Assembly (NCBI RefSeq): GCF_036711975.1
Contig: NC_091968.1
Coordinates: 29,993,001-30,057,000, forward strand
Origin: Onthophagus taurus
Taxonomy: Eukaryota > Arthropoda > Insecta > Coleoptera > Scarabaeidae
Reading direction: 5' to 3'
DNA: 64,000 nucleotides
Made by a program: the position numbers and the translations under genes. Of the stretch, positions 58,801-64,000 are shown piece after piece. Each line of letters starts with the position of its first letter. Within the stretch, counting starts at the first letter, position 1. The notes beneath the pieces are model-generated. The model saw nothing but the letters and a program-made list of their open reading frames with translations, made no database searches and was not told the origin of the DNA.

Positions 58801-59739
58801 ACTCACAGCTCATCGATAATTTATGGATCAATGGCGAAGCTCATGTTCAGTTAATAAACATAATTTTCACTATTCATCGATATTTCATCAAGCTTCATCT
58901 GAGCTTGTGTGACTATGTTTTATGGAGAAACTCAAGTCTAAAGTGTATGAGGTACGCCTAGCAACAATAGTGCGGATTGAAGATGAAATTCGCGATATTC
59001 ATCGCTCCTCAAACTGAAAATCCTTTATTTTATGCATATATCTGCTGGATACATGCGCGATTATCGGAGGGTTAAATACATTCTAAACCATTTTAGATTA
59101 AATTTAAACATAGCAAAATTAGATTAGACCTTTTAAATAAATTAGCCTAAATTAGTCCAATTTAGATTTTCAATTTTCAAACAAAAAAGATAACAACCCA
59201 ATCCATAATAAATTAAATAGATTACAACAATCCCCAGCAAAAGTCACTTTGAACACTCTTTCAAGCATGTAAACACAAAAAGAAAAAAAAAACTATAATA
59301 ACACCTTGCTTGTTTTGTGAATGTTTCCTTTTCTTTACCTGCTTTCGATTTGATAACCTTACATTTTGGTGGCTTGAATTTGAAGCTTTAAACATATTAA
59401 CTAATACATTGGGAAATGTTTGATGGTATTTTAAAATGAATTTTTTATCCAGATTATGTTTCACAAAATTAAAATTGCTCCTCCTCGCAATTGAAGTGAA
59501 AGGAGTCGAAGGTGCGGATACGAAAATCTCGATAAATCCGAGGGGGGCGAAAATTCAAGCGAACACGCAAGGATTTTTTATTGCTCAATCGGCAGATGAA
59601 GTTAAAAGGTTAAATTGTTGTAATTTCGATGATCATGTGTATGATTATTTTTTAATTATCAGAGCTTGGTTTTATTGTAAAGCCTGTCACGATGACATCA
59701 AGGATGAGACGCTGATCAAAAAATGCAAATGCAAAAACT
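19512..59739 (+). CDS. slo: Slowpoke (BK, KCa1.1) calcium-activated potassium channel alpha subunit, 3' end outside the window
   Basis: Fourteen consecutive coding positions join in phase and give 638 residues: 19512-19871, 29432-29493, 29598-29694, 29750-29861, 29922-30073, 30135-30302, one of three exons at 31007/36330/37743, 42966-43076, one of two at 43231/43879, 48527-48679, 51012-51167, one of two at 51352/51822, 59453-59608 and 59663-59739. S0 lies at about residues 40-64, S4 contains RFLRALR, and the pore filter TVGYGD is at 292-297. The RCK1 gating-ring domain follows. Family knowledge: the tetramer opens on depolarisation plus calcium and ends action potentials in neurons and muscle. 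The RCK2 domain and calcium bowl lie beyond the window. The first intron is 9.6 kb, and most introns carry transposons. Confidence 0.96.
19872..20640. other. slo: Start of slo intron 1, no gene seen
   Basis: AT-rich intronic DNA. A small palindrome ACTCGGG...CCCGAGT lies near 20580. Nothing else is recognised. Confidence 0.4.
20648..21235. repeat. Palindromic CGGGTTTAGCCG repeat cluster in slo intron 1
   Basis: The cleanest copy is at 20697-20790: CTAGAACTAGAAACATTCGG leads to TTTAGCCG, then TCTTAAGA at the centre and the mirror half. Partial copies follow at 20870-21000 and 21085-21235. Confidence 0.85.
21330..21520. repeat. AAGCCGAGGTTGCTTGCGG-type palindromic repeat
   Basis: AATTAAGCCGAGGTTGCTTG at 21411 and GCAAGCGACCTCAGCTTAG at about 21478 are inverted halves. 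The same family recurs at 55745-56015 and 58670-58705. Confidence 0.65.
21537..24532. mobile_element. piggyBac-like non-autonomous element filled with satellite
   Basis: The ends are CCCTTTGTGTCCC and its exact reverse complement, flanked on both sides by TTAA (21533-21536 and 24533-24536). TTAA duplication with short CCC-starting TIRs is the hallmark of piggyBac elements. No transposase is present; almost all of the interior is a tandem repeat. Confidence 0.85.
21680..24240. repeat. 190-bp satellite, about 13 copies
   Basis: The start word GTGTCAAAAAAGATG recurs at 21871, 22061, 22251, 22441, 22631, 22821, 23011, 23201, 23391 and 23581, exactly 190 apart; later units are slightly shortened. 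Units 22631-23200 and 23201-23770 are almost identical as a block of three, which points to a recent 570-bp duplication. Confidence 0.92.
24537..26600. other. slo: slo intron 1, no gene seen
   Basis: Two kilobases of AT-rich DNA without a recognisable element. Alternative slo first exons could lie here, but none is supported by the sequence. Confidence 0.35.
26620..26842. repeat. Palindromic CGGGTTTAGCCG repeat, left part split by a LINE
   Basis: The unit is interrupted inside ACATTCGGGTTTAGC (26828-26842) by the LINE that follows. The same 15 bases restart at 29120. Confidence 0.85.
26843..29119 (+). mobile_element. LINE retrotransposon copy 1, 5' truncated, with a 15-bp target duplication
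   Basis: The target duplication ACATTCGGGTTTAGC is at 26828-26842 and 29120-29134. The open frame 26876-28996 (706 codons) encodes a reverse transcriptase: [20 protein letters not shown], the [19 protein letters not shown] block, [20 protein letters not shown] and the catalytic YADD in [10 protein letters not shown]. It ends with a Cys/His zinc knuckle ([19 protein letters not shown]). The endonuclease region is lost to truncation, and a small internal deletion lies near the 5' end. The G-rich coding strand stands out against the AT-rich introns. The tail ends AATAATA without a poly(A) run. The clade is uncertain. Confidence 0.88.
29135..29310. repeat. Palindromic CGGGTTTAGCCG repeat, right part
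   Basis: This is the continuation of the unit split by LINE copy 1; it ends about 120 bases before slo exon 2. Confidence 0.8.
29432..29493 (+). CDS. slo: slo exon 2: S1
   Basis: [20 protein letters not shown] forms S1. The acceptor is TTTCAG and the donor GTGAGT; the exon runs phase 0 to 2. Confidence 0.93.
29598..29694 (+). CDS. slo: slo exon 3: S1-S2 loop and S2 start
   Basis: [20 protein letters not shown] and [11 protein letters not shown] match Slo exactly in place. The donor is GTAAGT. Confidence 0.93.
29750..29861 (+). CDS. slo: slo exon 4: S2-S3
   Basis: [20 protein letters not shown] and [15 protein letters not shown] form the rest of S2 and S3. Confidence 0.93.
29922..30073 (+). 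CDS. slo: slo exon 5: S4-S5
   Basis: The exon encodes the S4 voltage sensor [20 protein letters not shown] and S5 ([15 protein letters not shown]). Confidence 0.94.
30135..30302 (+). CDS. slo: slo exon 6: pore and start of S6
   Basis: The exon holds the pore helix and filter [12 protein letters not shown], followed by [13 protein letters not shown], which begins S6. The turret has [10 protein letters not shown]. The exon runs phase 0 to 0. Confidence 0.95.
30303..31006. other. slo: slo intron 6, no gene seen
   Basis: AT-rich DNA between the pore exon and the first S6 alternative. Nothing recognised. Confidence 0.4.
31007..31098 (+). CDS. slo: slo alternative exon 7a: end of S6 and linker
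   Basis: The exon is 92 nt, phase 0 to 2. It encodes [20 protein letters not shown], then [11 protein letters not shown]. It is the version closest to the common fly form. Confidence 0.9.
31099..31739. other. slo: slo intron after exon 7a, no gene seen
   Basis: AT-rich, with no element recognised before the palindromic repeat at 31740. Confidence 0.4.
31740..31895. repeat. Palindromic CGGGTTTAGCCG repeat, left part
   Basis: The unit is split at TAGCCGCACGTC (31884-31895) by the RNase H LINE; the right half resumes at 33440. Confidence 0.85.
31896..33439 (+). mobile_element. LINE 3' fragment with RNase H domain and 12-bp target duplication
   Basis: The target duplication TAGCCGCACGTC flanks it at 31884-31895 and 33440-33451. 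The open frame 31917-33341 (474 codons) begins in the post-RT region ([18 protein letters not shown], then [13 protein letters not shown]). An RNase H domain follows: the first catalytic Asp lies in [15 protein letters not shown], then [25 protein letters not shown] and [20 protein letters not shown]-terminal knuckle ([15 protein letters not shown]) ends it. The 3' tail is a short run of TAATG, not poly(A). RNase H places it with I/LOA-type LINEs, unlike the other LINE family here. Confidence 0.88.
33452..33590. repeat. Palindromic CGGGTTTAGCCG repeat, right part
   Basis: This half, with the sequence left of 31896, restores a full unit (GGCTAAAC...CTAGAACTAACAC). Confidence 0.75.
34140..34880 (+). 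pseudogene. Tc1-like transposase remnants, split by a MITE
   Basis: Fragments near 34180-34460 give the DNA-binding half ([37 protein letters not shown]). After the MITE the frame resumes with [20 protein letters not shown], which holds the first catalytic Asp, and then GGSVMV. The remaining catalytic residues are missing. Confidence 0.7.
34486..34734. mobile_element. 249-bp MITE inserted in the Tc1-like transposase
   Basis: The TIR CACAGTATAAAGTAAA is mirrored by TTTACTTTATACTGTG. The host codons GGT AAG GT are duplicated around it (GTAAGGT at 34479-34485 and 34735-34741; 7 bp, or 8 if the leading G is counted). Removing the MITE restores the transposase frame. Confidence 0.85.
35569..36329. 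other. slo: slo intron, no gene seen
   Basis: AT-rich DNA before alternative exon 7b; no element recognised. Confidence 0.4.
36330..36421 (+). CDS. slo: slo alternative exon 7b
   Basis: The exon is 92 nt in the same phase and encodes [20 protein letters not shown], then [11 protein letters not shown]. The splice acceptor is TTGTTAG and the donor GTACAA. Its divergence from 7a lies in S6 and the linker to the gating ring. Confidence 0.9.
36422..37742. other. slo: slo intron between 7b and 7c, no gene seen
   Basis: Very T-rich DNA; no element recognised. Confidence 0.4.
37743..37834 (+). CDS. slo: slo alternative exon 7c
   Basis: The exon is 92 nt in the same phase and encodes [20 protein letters not shown], then [11 protein letters not shown]. 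The donor is GTGAGA. Confidence 0.9.
37835..38690. other. slo: slo intron after 7c, no gene seen
   Basis: AT-rich DNA leading into the tandem repeat array. Confidence 0.4.
39025..41068 (-). mobile_element. LINE copy 2, same family as copy 1, 5' truncated and decayed
   Basis: On the minus strand it encodes the same reverse transcriptase as copy 1, with its C-terminal 216 codons open at 39793-39143. The YADD region is split by a MITE (40244-40494), and a deletion removes residues near 40900. The target duplication ACAATTTTAGTTAAT flanks it (about 39010-39024 and 41069-41083). Confidence 0.85.
40244..40494. mobile_element. 251-bp MITE with a 9-bp target duplication
   Basis: The ends CAAGGTTTATATATTAAAGG and the mirrored AGAGGTTGTCTAGGTTC-type right end are inverted repeats of about 32 bp. 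ATCCGCGTA flanks it on both sides (40235-40243 and 40495-40503). A 9-bp duplication fits Mutator-like elements. Centre palindromes contain GTGACGTAA. Confidence 0.85.
42561..42965. other. slo: slo intron before exon 8, no gene seen
   Basis: AT-rich, ending in the acceptor CACTCACCCAG. No element recognised. Confidence 0.4.
42966..43076 (+). CDS. slo: slo exon 8: start of RCK1
   Basis: [20 protein letters not shown] and [15 protein letters not shown] form the first strand and helix of RCK1. The acceptor is CACCCAG. Confidence 0.94.
43231..43336 (+). CDS. slo: slo alternative exon 9a
   Basis: The exon is 106 nt, phase 2 to 0, and encodes [20 protein letters not shown], then [15 protein letters not shown]. 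It differs from 9b at about eight residues. Confidence 0.9.
43337..43878. other. slo: Intron between alternative exons 9a and 9b
   Basis: AT-rich, with no element recognised. Any sequences that enforce exclusive use of 9a or 9b would be expected here. Confidence 0.35.
43879..43984 (+). CDS. slo: slo alternative exon 9b
   Basis: The exon is 106 nt, phase 2 to 0, and encodes [20 protein letters not shown], then [15 protein letters not shown], the common fly form. Confidence 0.92.
44218..44494 (-). repeat. Inverted repeat fragment, left partner
   Basis: The minus strand has AGGTGATCAGAACAGACGAG, then ACTACAAGCTCCTTA, and ends with CTGGTCATCATTTTAGG. The same words recur on + at 47830-47950. 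A 74-codon frame on - (44454-44233) resembles a small coding piece ([18 protein letters not shown]), but I do not recognise it. Confidence 0.6.
44495..47457 (-). mobile_element. LINE copy 3, longest copy, with endonuclease and RT
   Basis: The target duplication TTGTTACGTTTCTA lies at 44481-44494 and 47458-47471. On the minus strand an endonuclease remnant ([13 protein letters not shown]) is at 47440-47228 and, after a frame change, the frame 47258-45045 (737 codons) continues with [13 protein letters not shown] and ESDHQPLEV, the end of the AP-type endonuclease. The reverse transcriptase with [10 protein letters not shown] follows. Another frame change near 45090 leads into the 3' part (45021-44617) with the Cys/His knuckle. 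This is the most complete copy of the family here, but it is broken by at least two frameshifts. Confidence 0.88.
47458..47810. repeat. Palindromic CGGGTTTAGCCG repeat
   Basis: A full unit with the mirror centre at about 47625-47655 (TTTAGCCG...CGGCTAAACCCGAATG). LINE copy 3 abuts its left side. Confidence 0.85.
47811..47960 (+). repeat. Inverted repeat fragment, right partner
   Basis: AGTGATCAGAACAGACGAGA and CTGGTCATCATTTTAGG mirror the minus strand of 44218-44494, in shortened form. The pair brackets LINE copy 3 and the palindromic repeat. Confidence 0.6.
47961..48526. other. slo: slo intron before exon 10, no gene seen
   Basis: AT-rich, with several poly(A) runs. No element recognised. 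Confidence 0.4.
48527..48679 (+). CDS. slo: slo exon 10: RCK1
   Basis: [40 protein letters not shown] and [12 protein letters not shown] are strictly conserved RCK1 sequence. The exon runs phase 0 to 0. Confidence 0.94.
48720..50916 (-). mobile_element. LINE copy 4, a diverged subfamily, open reverse transcriptase
   Basis: A 17-bp target duplication, GTATAACTGTTATTAAT, flanks it (48703-48719 and 50917-50933). On the minus strand one frame runs through the element to 48819 with no stop; its first codons, from 50963, belong to flanking intron. RT blocks are [59 protein letters not shown] and [10 protein letters not shown], and the knuckle is [18 protein letters not shown]. Residue differences from copies 1-3 are spread throughout, so it is a sister lineage. 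The 5' end, including the endonuclease, is truncated. Confidence 0.88.
51012..51167 (+). CDS. slo: slo exon 11: RCK1
   Basis: [20 protein letters not shown] through [16 protein letters not shown] is conserved. The exon runs phase 0 to 0. Confidence 0.94.
51352..51464 (+). CDS. slo: slo alternative exon 12a
   Basis: The exon is 113 nt, phase 0 to 2, and encodes [20 protein letters not shown], then [17 protein letters not shown]. Confidence 0.9.
51822..51934 (+). CDS. slo: slo alternative exon 12b
   Basis: The exon is 113 nt in the same phase and encodes [20 protein letters not shown], then [17 protein letters not shown], the common fly form. Confidence 0.92.
51935..52489. other. slo intron after exon 12b, possible degraded retroelement start
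   Basis: AT-rich until about 52200. After that, short codon-like stretches ([20 protein letters not shown] near 52270) suggest decayed coding DNA of unknown origin just before the Gypsy pol. Confidence 0.35.
52490..55100 (+). mobile_element. Ty3/Gypsy retrotransposon pol, decayed
   Basis: Frames 52490-52879, 52837-54861 and 54825-55019 form one pol with frameshifts. The RT start has [20 protein letters not shown]; the first catalytic Asp region of RT is deleted near 52780. RT continues with [11 protein letters not shown]. RNase H has [15 protein letters not shown]. The integrase zinc finger is [20 protein letters not shown], then CLQCQK; its core has DLVGPL, then [11 protein letters not shown] and [23 protein letters not shown]-rich AGGAGGGGAAGTGGATGTAG at about 55069 looks like the polypurine tract and the TGTAGCG start of a 3' LTR. 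Gag, protease and the 5' LTR were not found. Confidence 0.85.
55100..55544. other. Possible LTR remnant and unassigned DNA
   Basis: From TGTAGCGTGC (about 55083) this may be a partial LTR. No second LTR was found to compare, and nothing else is recognised. Confidence 0.3.
55745..56019. repeat. Two AAGCCGAGG-type palindromic repeats
   Basis: GCCGAGGTCGCTTGCGGCCG near 55752 pairs with AGCCGTAAGCGACTTCGGCT near 55827. A second, similar pair lies at 55912-56010. The family also occurs at 21411-21500. Confidence 0.7.
56028..58641. mobile_element. hAT-type non-autonomous element 1, filled with 455-bp tandem repeats
   Basis: The TIR TAGGGCACGGAACTTTTGTA is mirrored at 58641. The 8-bp duplication GATATGAT lies at 56020-56027 and 58642-58649; 8-bp duplications and TAGGG ends are typical of hAT elements. 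The interior repeats the marker CCCACTGAACAGTATGGTAC near 56282, 56736, 57190, 57645 and 58105, a period of about 455. Each unit has two similar halves, one with CCCTCTGAATAG and one with CCCACTGAACAG. There is no transposase. Confidence 0.88.
59061..59452. other. slo: slo intron before exon 13, no gene seen
   Basis: AT-rich. No element recognised. Confidence 0.4.
59453..59608 (+). CDS. slo: slo exon 13: end of RCK1
   Basis: [40 protein letters not shown] and AQSADEVKR match Slo. The acceptor is ATCCAG and the donor GTTAAA is weak. Confidence 0.92.
59663..59739 (+). CDS. slo: slo exon 14: cysteine-rich RCK1-RCK2 linker start
   Basis: [20 protein letters not shown] and CKCKN match fly Slo. 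The donor is GTGAGT; the exon ends in phase 1. The next constitutive exon is not in the window. Confidence 0.92.
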
Positions 59740-60560
59740 GTGAGTAACTTAAAACAATTTTTTTATATGAAAAAATTTTACAATAATAATCGGGAATATT
59801 TATTAATTAATTCCCCAGTTATTAAAACGTTTTTGTTTCAAAATATATTCGCTCCTTTATATTTAAACTATCCTAATTTTTATTTAATTTTATTCCTCCT
59901 TTTCTGTGTGTGATTAAACCTAAATAAGTCTTCATTTACTTCTTTACAAATAAACCCAAAGCGACTAAAGGGTTTTTTTGAAATATTTGTTGTGAGTTTT
60001 TGATTTGAGTGTTTTCATTTTATTTCCAAAATCTCCCCAAACGAATAATATTTCCAACAACGTACAATTTTTTTAAATGTTCCAATTTAATTTATTTAAT
60101 TGACTTGAGATCACTTTTAGTGGCAGCGCAACATCGAAATTGGTCACACGAATTAGGTAAATGCTGCCCGTAAAACCGATTTCTTAATTATTATTCTATT
60201 GCCGCCTTAATTTTTTATTAACAATTTAATCCTTTAATTTTTTGATAGCCCTTTTTTCTCATATTGTAATTTTTTATTAAAATAGAATCTTTTGAAACGC
60301 TTGTCCTTTTTTTGGAAAGGCAATATTAGTTAATTTTTGGTCTGTCCGCGATTGTATTCTAACCTCTCTTGTGCATCAATTTCTTCTTTTATCTTTCTCT
60401 GTCAGATATAATCACCAGACACCTTTTTATTGTGTGTATGTTCCTTCACACTTCTTGCTACATTTATTTTTGGTATGTTGTAGTTCATCAATTATAAATA
60501 TTTATATATTTATGACACTATGAATATCAATCCGAAAAGATTTTCATAGTTACTTTTATA
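59740..60560. other. slo: slo intron after exon 14
   Basis: Apart from the candidate 36-nt exon at 60121, only AT-rich DNA is visible. Confidence 0.4.
60121..60156 (+). CDS. slo: Candidate 36-nt cassette exon of slo
   Basis: Between acceptor CACTTTTAG and donor GTAAATGC lies a 36-base stretch that continues the slo frame from phase 1 back to phase 1. It would insert 12 residues around LAAQHRNWSHEL after the CKCKN motif. I do not recognise this peptide from other Slo channels, so chance is a real possibility. Confidence 0.3.
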   Translation, partial: WQRNIEIGHTN

Positions 60561-60611
60561 ATTAGATTTTGTTTGTAAATACTTGGAAAATTATTTTGCA
60601 ACAAAACTTAC

Positions 60612-60738
60612 CGATTTTTCTGTTTGTTTGGATATGAATTCCATTAATATGTTCTGTTAGTGGAAGATCACCTTTGAAATTCGGGGGTAGTCTAGAAATC
60701 ACGGGAATCAACAAAATAAAAGAAAAACCGATAAACAT
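60612..60738 (-). CDS. Possible first exon of a nested minus-strand secreted protein
   Basis: From the ATG at 60738 the minus strand encodes MFIGFSFILLIPVISRLPPN, a good signal peptide, then FKGDLPLTEHINGIHIQTNR and KI, and meets a strong donor (G|GTAAGT) in phase 1. No following exon could be identified in the 870 bp before slo exon 14. It could be a nested gene or chance. Confidence 0.25.
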
Positions 60739-60769
60739 CTTGATCAAATTAGAGTATGTAAGTAATGAT

Positions 60770-63696
60770 TAGGGCACGGAACTTTTGTAACAAAACGACA
60801 CGATTTCCTCCCTCCACTCGTTCTCAGCAGAAAATTTCATACAAAAGTTGTTCTAAATTAAATCCTAAAACGATTTTTTCAAAAAATATATATATAAAAA
60901 TGTTTTGAGGCTATGTTCTTAATTATTGATCAAATCAAAAATTTTTATTAACAATATTTGTTTAGAATTACTTCAGGAACAGTGTTTGTTAATACAATTT
61001 TTTGCTAACTTGAAATTTTAATTTCCCTCTGAATAGTATGCTATCAAAATTAATTATCTCAATAATTATTGTTTTTATCAAAAAATGTTTTAAATAAAAT
61101 TTGTTTCAATTTCGATTTTGAATCAATTATCTTAATAACAAAATTTTACATCTCTATTAATTAAGCGTCTAAGTGTAATTATGTATAAAAGTGGAAAAAT
61201 TATTATTTTGAGGTTATCTCTTTAATTATTGATTAAATCAAAAAAAATTGTTAACAATATCTTTTAAGAATTACACCAGGAACAGTGTTTGTTAAAACAA
61301 TTTTTTTCTAACTTGAAATTTTAATTTCCCACTGAACAGTATGGTACAAAAATTAATATTTTTGAGGTTATATCCTTATTGTTGATTTAATCAAAAAAAT
61401 TTGTTAACAAAATTTGTTTAGAATTACTTCAGGAACAGTGTTTGTTAATAAAATTTTTTGCTATCTTGAAATTTTAATTTCCCTCTGAATAGTATGCTAT
61501 CAAAATTAATTATCTCAGTAATTATTGTTTTTATCAAAAAATGTTTTAAATAAAATTTGTTTCAATTTCGATTTTGAATCAATTATCTTAATAATTTTTT
61601 TTTACATCTTTATTAATTAAGCATCTAAGTAAGTATAATTATGTATAAAAACGGATAAATTATTATTTTGAGGTTATCTGCTTAATTATTGATTAAATCA
61701 AAAAAATTTGTTAACAAAATTTCTTTAGAATTACTTCAGGAACAGTGTTTGTTAATACAATTTTTTGCTATCTTGAAATTTTAATTTCCCACTGAACAGT
61801 ATGGTACAAAAATTAATATTTTTGAGGTTATATCCTTATTGTTGATTTAATCAAAAAATTTTATTAACAAAATTTGTTTAGAATTACTTCAGGAACAGTA
61901 TTTGTTAATACACTTTTTTGCTAACTTGAAATTTTAATTTCCCTCTGAATAGTATGCTATCAAAATTAATTATCTCAATAATTATTGTTTTTATCAAAAA
62001 ATGTTTTAAATAAAATTTGTTTCAATTTCGATTTTGAATCAATTATCTTAATAATTTTTTTTTACATCTCTATTAATTAAGCATCTAAGTATAATTATGT
62101 ATAAAAACGGAAAAATTATTATTTTGAGGTTATCTGCTTAATTATTGATTAAATCAGAAAAAATTGTTAACAAAATTTCTTTAGAATTACTTCAGGAACA
62201 GTGTTTGTTAATACAATTTTTTGCTATCTTGAAATTTTAATTTCCCACTGAACAGTATGGTACAAAAATTAATATTTTTGAGGTTATATCCTTATTGTTG
62301 ATTTAATCAAAAAATTTTATTAACAAAATTTGTTTAGAATTACTTCAGGAACAGTATTTGTTAATACACTTTTTTGCTAACTTGAAATTTTAATTTCCCT
62401 CTGAATAGTATGCTATCAAAAGTAATTATCTCAATAGTTATTGTTTTTATCAAAAAATGTTTTAAATAAAATTTGTTTCAATTTCGATTTTGAATCAATT
62501 ATCTTAATAACAAAATTTTACATCTCTATTAATTAAGCGTCTAAGTGTAATTATGTATAAAAGTGGAAAAATTATTATTTTGAGGTTATCTCTTTAATTA
62601 TTGATTAAATCAAAAAAATTTGTTAACAATATCTTTTAAGAATTACACCAGGAACAGTGTTTGTTAAAACAATTTTTTTCTAACTTGAAATTTTAATTTC
62701 CCACTGAACAGTATGGTACAAAAATTAATATTTTTGAGGTTATATCCTTATTGTTGATTTAATCAAAAAATTTTATTAACAAAATTTGTTTAGAATTACT
62801 TCAGGAACAGTATTTGTTAATACACTTTTTTGCTAACTTGAAATTTTAATTTCCCTCTGAATAGTATGCTATCAAAAGTAATTATCTCAATAATTATTGT
62901 TTTTATCAAAAAATGTTTTAAATAAAATTTGTTTCAATTTCGATTTTGAATCAATTATCTTAATAACAAAATTTTACATCTCTATTAATTAAGCGTCTAA
63001 GTGTAATTATGTATAAAAGTGGAAAAATTATTATTTTGAGGTTATCTCTTTAATTATTGATTAAATCAAAAAAATTTGTTTACAATATCTTTTAAGAATT
63101 ACACCAGGAACAGTGTTTGTTAAAACAATTTTTTTCTAACTTGAAATTTTAATTTCCCACTGAACAGTATGGTACAAAAATTAATATTCTTGAGGTTATA
63201 TCCTTATTGTTGATTTAATCAAAAAATTTTATTAACAAAATTTGTTTAGAATTACTTCAGGAACAGTATTTGTTAATACACTTTTTTGCTAACTTGCAAT
63301 TTTAATTTCCCTCTGAATAGTATGCTATCAAAAGTAATTATCTCAATAATTATTGTTTTTATCAAAAAATGTTTTAAATAAAATTTGTTTCAATTTCGAT
63401 TTTGAATCAATTATCTTAATAACAAAATTTTACATCTCTATTAATTAAGCATCTAAGTGTAATTATGTATAAAAGTGGAAAAATTATTATTTTCAGGTTA
63501 TCTCTTTAATTATTGATTAAATCAAAAAAAATTGTTGACAAAGTTTGTTTAGAATTGTTTCAGGAACAATTTTTGTTAAAACAATTTTTTTCTAACTTGA
63601 AATTTTAATTTCCCACTGAACAGTATGCTGTTTTTTTAATCAGAACGAGTGGAGGGGGGAAATCGTATCGTTTTGTTACAAAAGTTCCGTGCCCTA
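60770..63696. mobile_element. hAT-type non-autonomous element 2, same family as 56028-58641
   Basis: The same TIR is present with its own 8-bp duplication GTAATGAT (60762-60769 and 63697-63704). The interior has the same two-half repeat with markers CCCACTGAACAGTATGGTAC near 61326, 61791, 62244, 62699 and 63156. It is 2,927 bp long, one partial unit longer than element 1. It is an independent insertion, not a segmental duplication, because the target sites differ. Confidence 0.88.
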
Positions 63697-63704
63697 GTAA
63701 TGAT

Positions 63705-64000
63705 AAAGATTATTTAATGGAAGAGTTTTAGGTGGCTACAAGTCTGTAAGTTCAAGAAACAAAGTAGCCGAATAACGTTACCACCCCACCAAACAAGATC
63801 GAAGTTTTACGAATACACATTGGATGTCTACATACATGAAAGAAAGGCGAAAACTTCAACCCTAAATTCTGACCCAGGTCTTCAATACAATCAATCAGGC
63901 GGGTTAATCCTCAGGAGACCGCTCAATACTTAAAGCACTACAGTTTTGAATTGCGTCCAAAATATCTGTCTCCAAATTGGCGATTTTTTCTTCAAGACTT
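63705..64000 (-). other. Window end; possible C-terminal coding fragment on the minus strand
   Basis: On the minus strand 63999-63904 is open and reads SLEEKIANLETDILDAIQNC, then SALSIERSPED and a stop. It looks like a short coiled-coil tail of a host or transposon protein whose body lies outside the window. Composition here is less AT-rich than the flanking introns. Confidence 0.3.

Larger units (their letters stand above)
55545..59060 (+). pseudogene. Mariner-type transposase remnant split by nested elements
   Basis: The first part (55545-55740) reads [40 protein letters not shown] and DLHLHH, the HTH region of insect mariner-type transposases. The second part (about 58725-58860) continues with [20 protein letters not shown]. 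Traces of the C-terminal block ([15 protein letters not shown]) are near 58915-58950. Two palindromic repeats and a 2.6-kb hAT-type element lie between. The protein is unrecoverable. Confidence 0.6.

Overview
This window comes from an insect nuclear genome, most likely a beetle or relative. The base composition is very AT-rich, genes are split by introns with GT/AG borders, and the recognisable proteins match insect orthologues closely. By my reading about half the window is transposable-element DNA. Everything was read by eye, with no database search.

Host genes. (1) At the left edge, on the minus strand, lies the 5' part of ash2 (COMPASS/MLL subunit); five coding exons join in phase and run off the window. 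(2) Sar1, the COPII small GTPase, is complete on the minus strand at 7822-9064. It carries two phase-matched versions of the exon with the GTP-binding P-loop, only one of which is canonical. (3) An unrecognised plus-strand gene (10197-18896, about 282 residues) has two exons that join in phase across a 7.85 kb intron packed with nested transposons. (4) From 19512 rightwards lies slowpoke (slo), the BK calcium-activated potassium channel. Fourteen successive coding positions are visible, giving 638 residues from S0 to within the cytoplasmic gating ring; the rest lies beyond the window. Three positions have alternative exons of identical length and phase (3, 2 and 2 versions). A possible 36-nt cassette exon follows at 60121.

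Mobile DNA, left to right: a decayed Penelope-like element with RT and GIY-YIG domains and a 256-bp-arm inverted repeat (1725-4330); a mariner/Tc1-type element with about 0.5-kb terminal inverted repeats (4372-6871); inside the unknown gene's intron, a nest bounded by matching 12-bp ends (10707-17971) that holds a TIR element with a transposase remnant and a TIR element with a ubiquitin-protease-like fragment; a TTAA-flanked piggyBac-like element filled with a 190-bp satellite (21537-24532); five LINE insertions; a head-to-head Tc1 element with a MITE inside it (33661-35566); a decayed Ty3/Gypsy pol (52490-55100); and two hAT-type non-autonomous elements filled with long tandem repeats (56028-58641 and 60770-63696), each with a perfect 8-bp target duplication. 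A palindromic repeat built on the core ACATTCGGGTTTAGCCG recurs at least eight times and is the landing site of several LINEs.

The genes are not an operon; they are ordinary neighbouring eukaryotic genes. The slo introns act as the main reservoir of transposons, while exon reading frames and splice sites of slo, Sar1 and ash2 are intact wherever I could check them. No bacterial-type system, CRISPR array, rRNA or tRNA was recognised.
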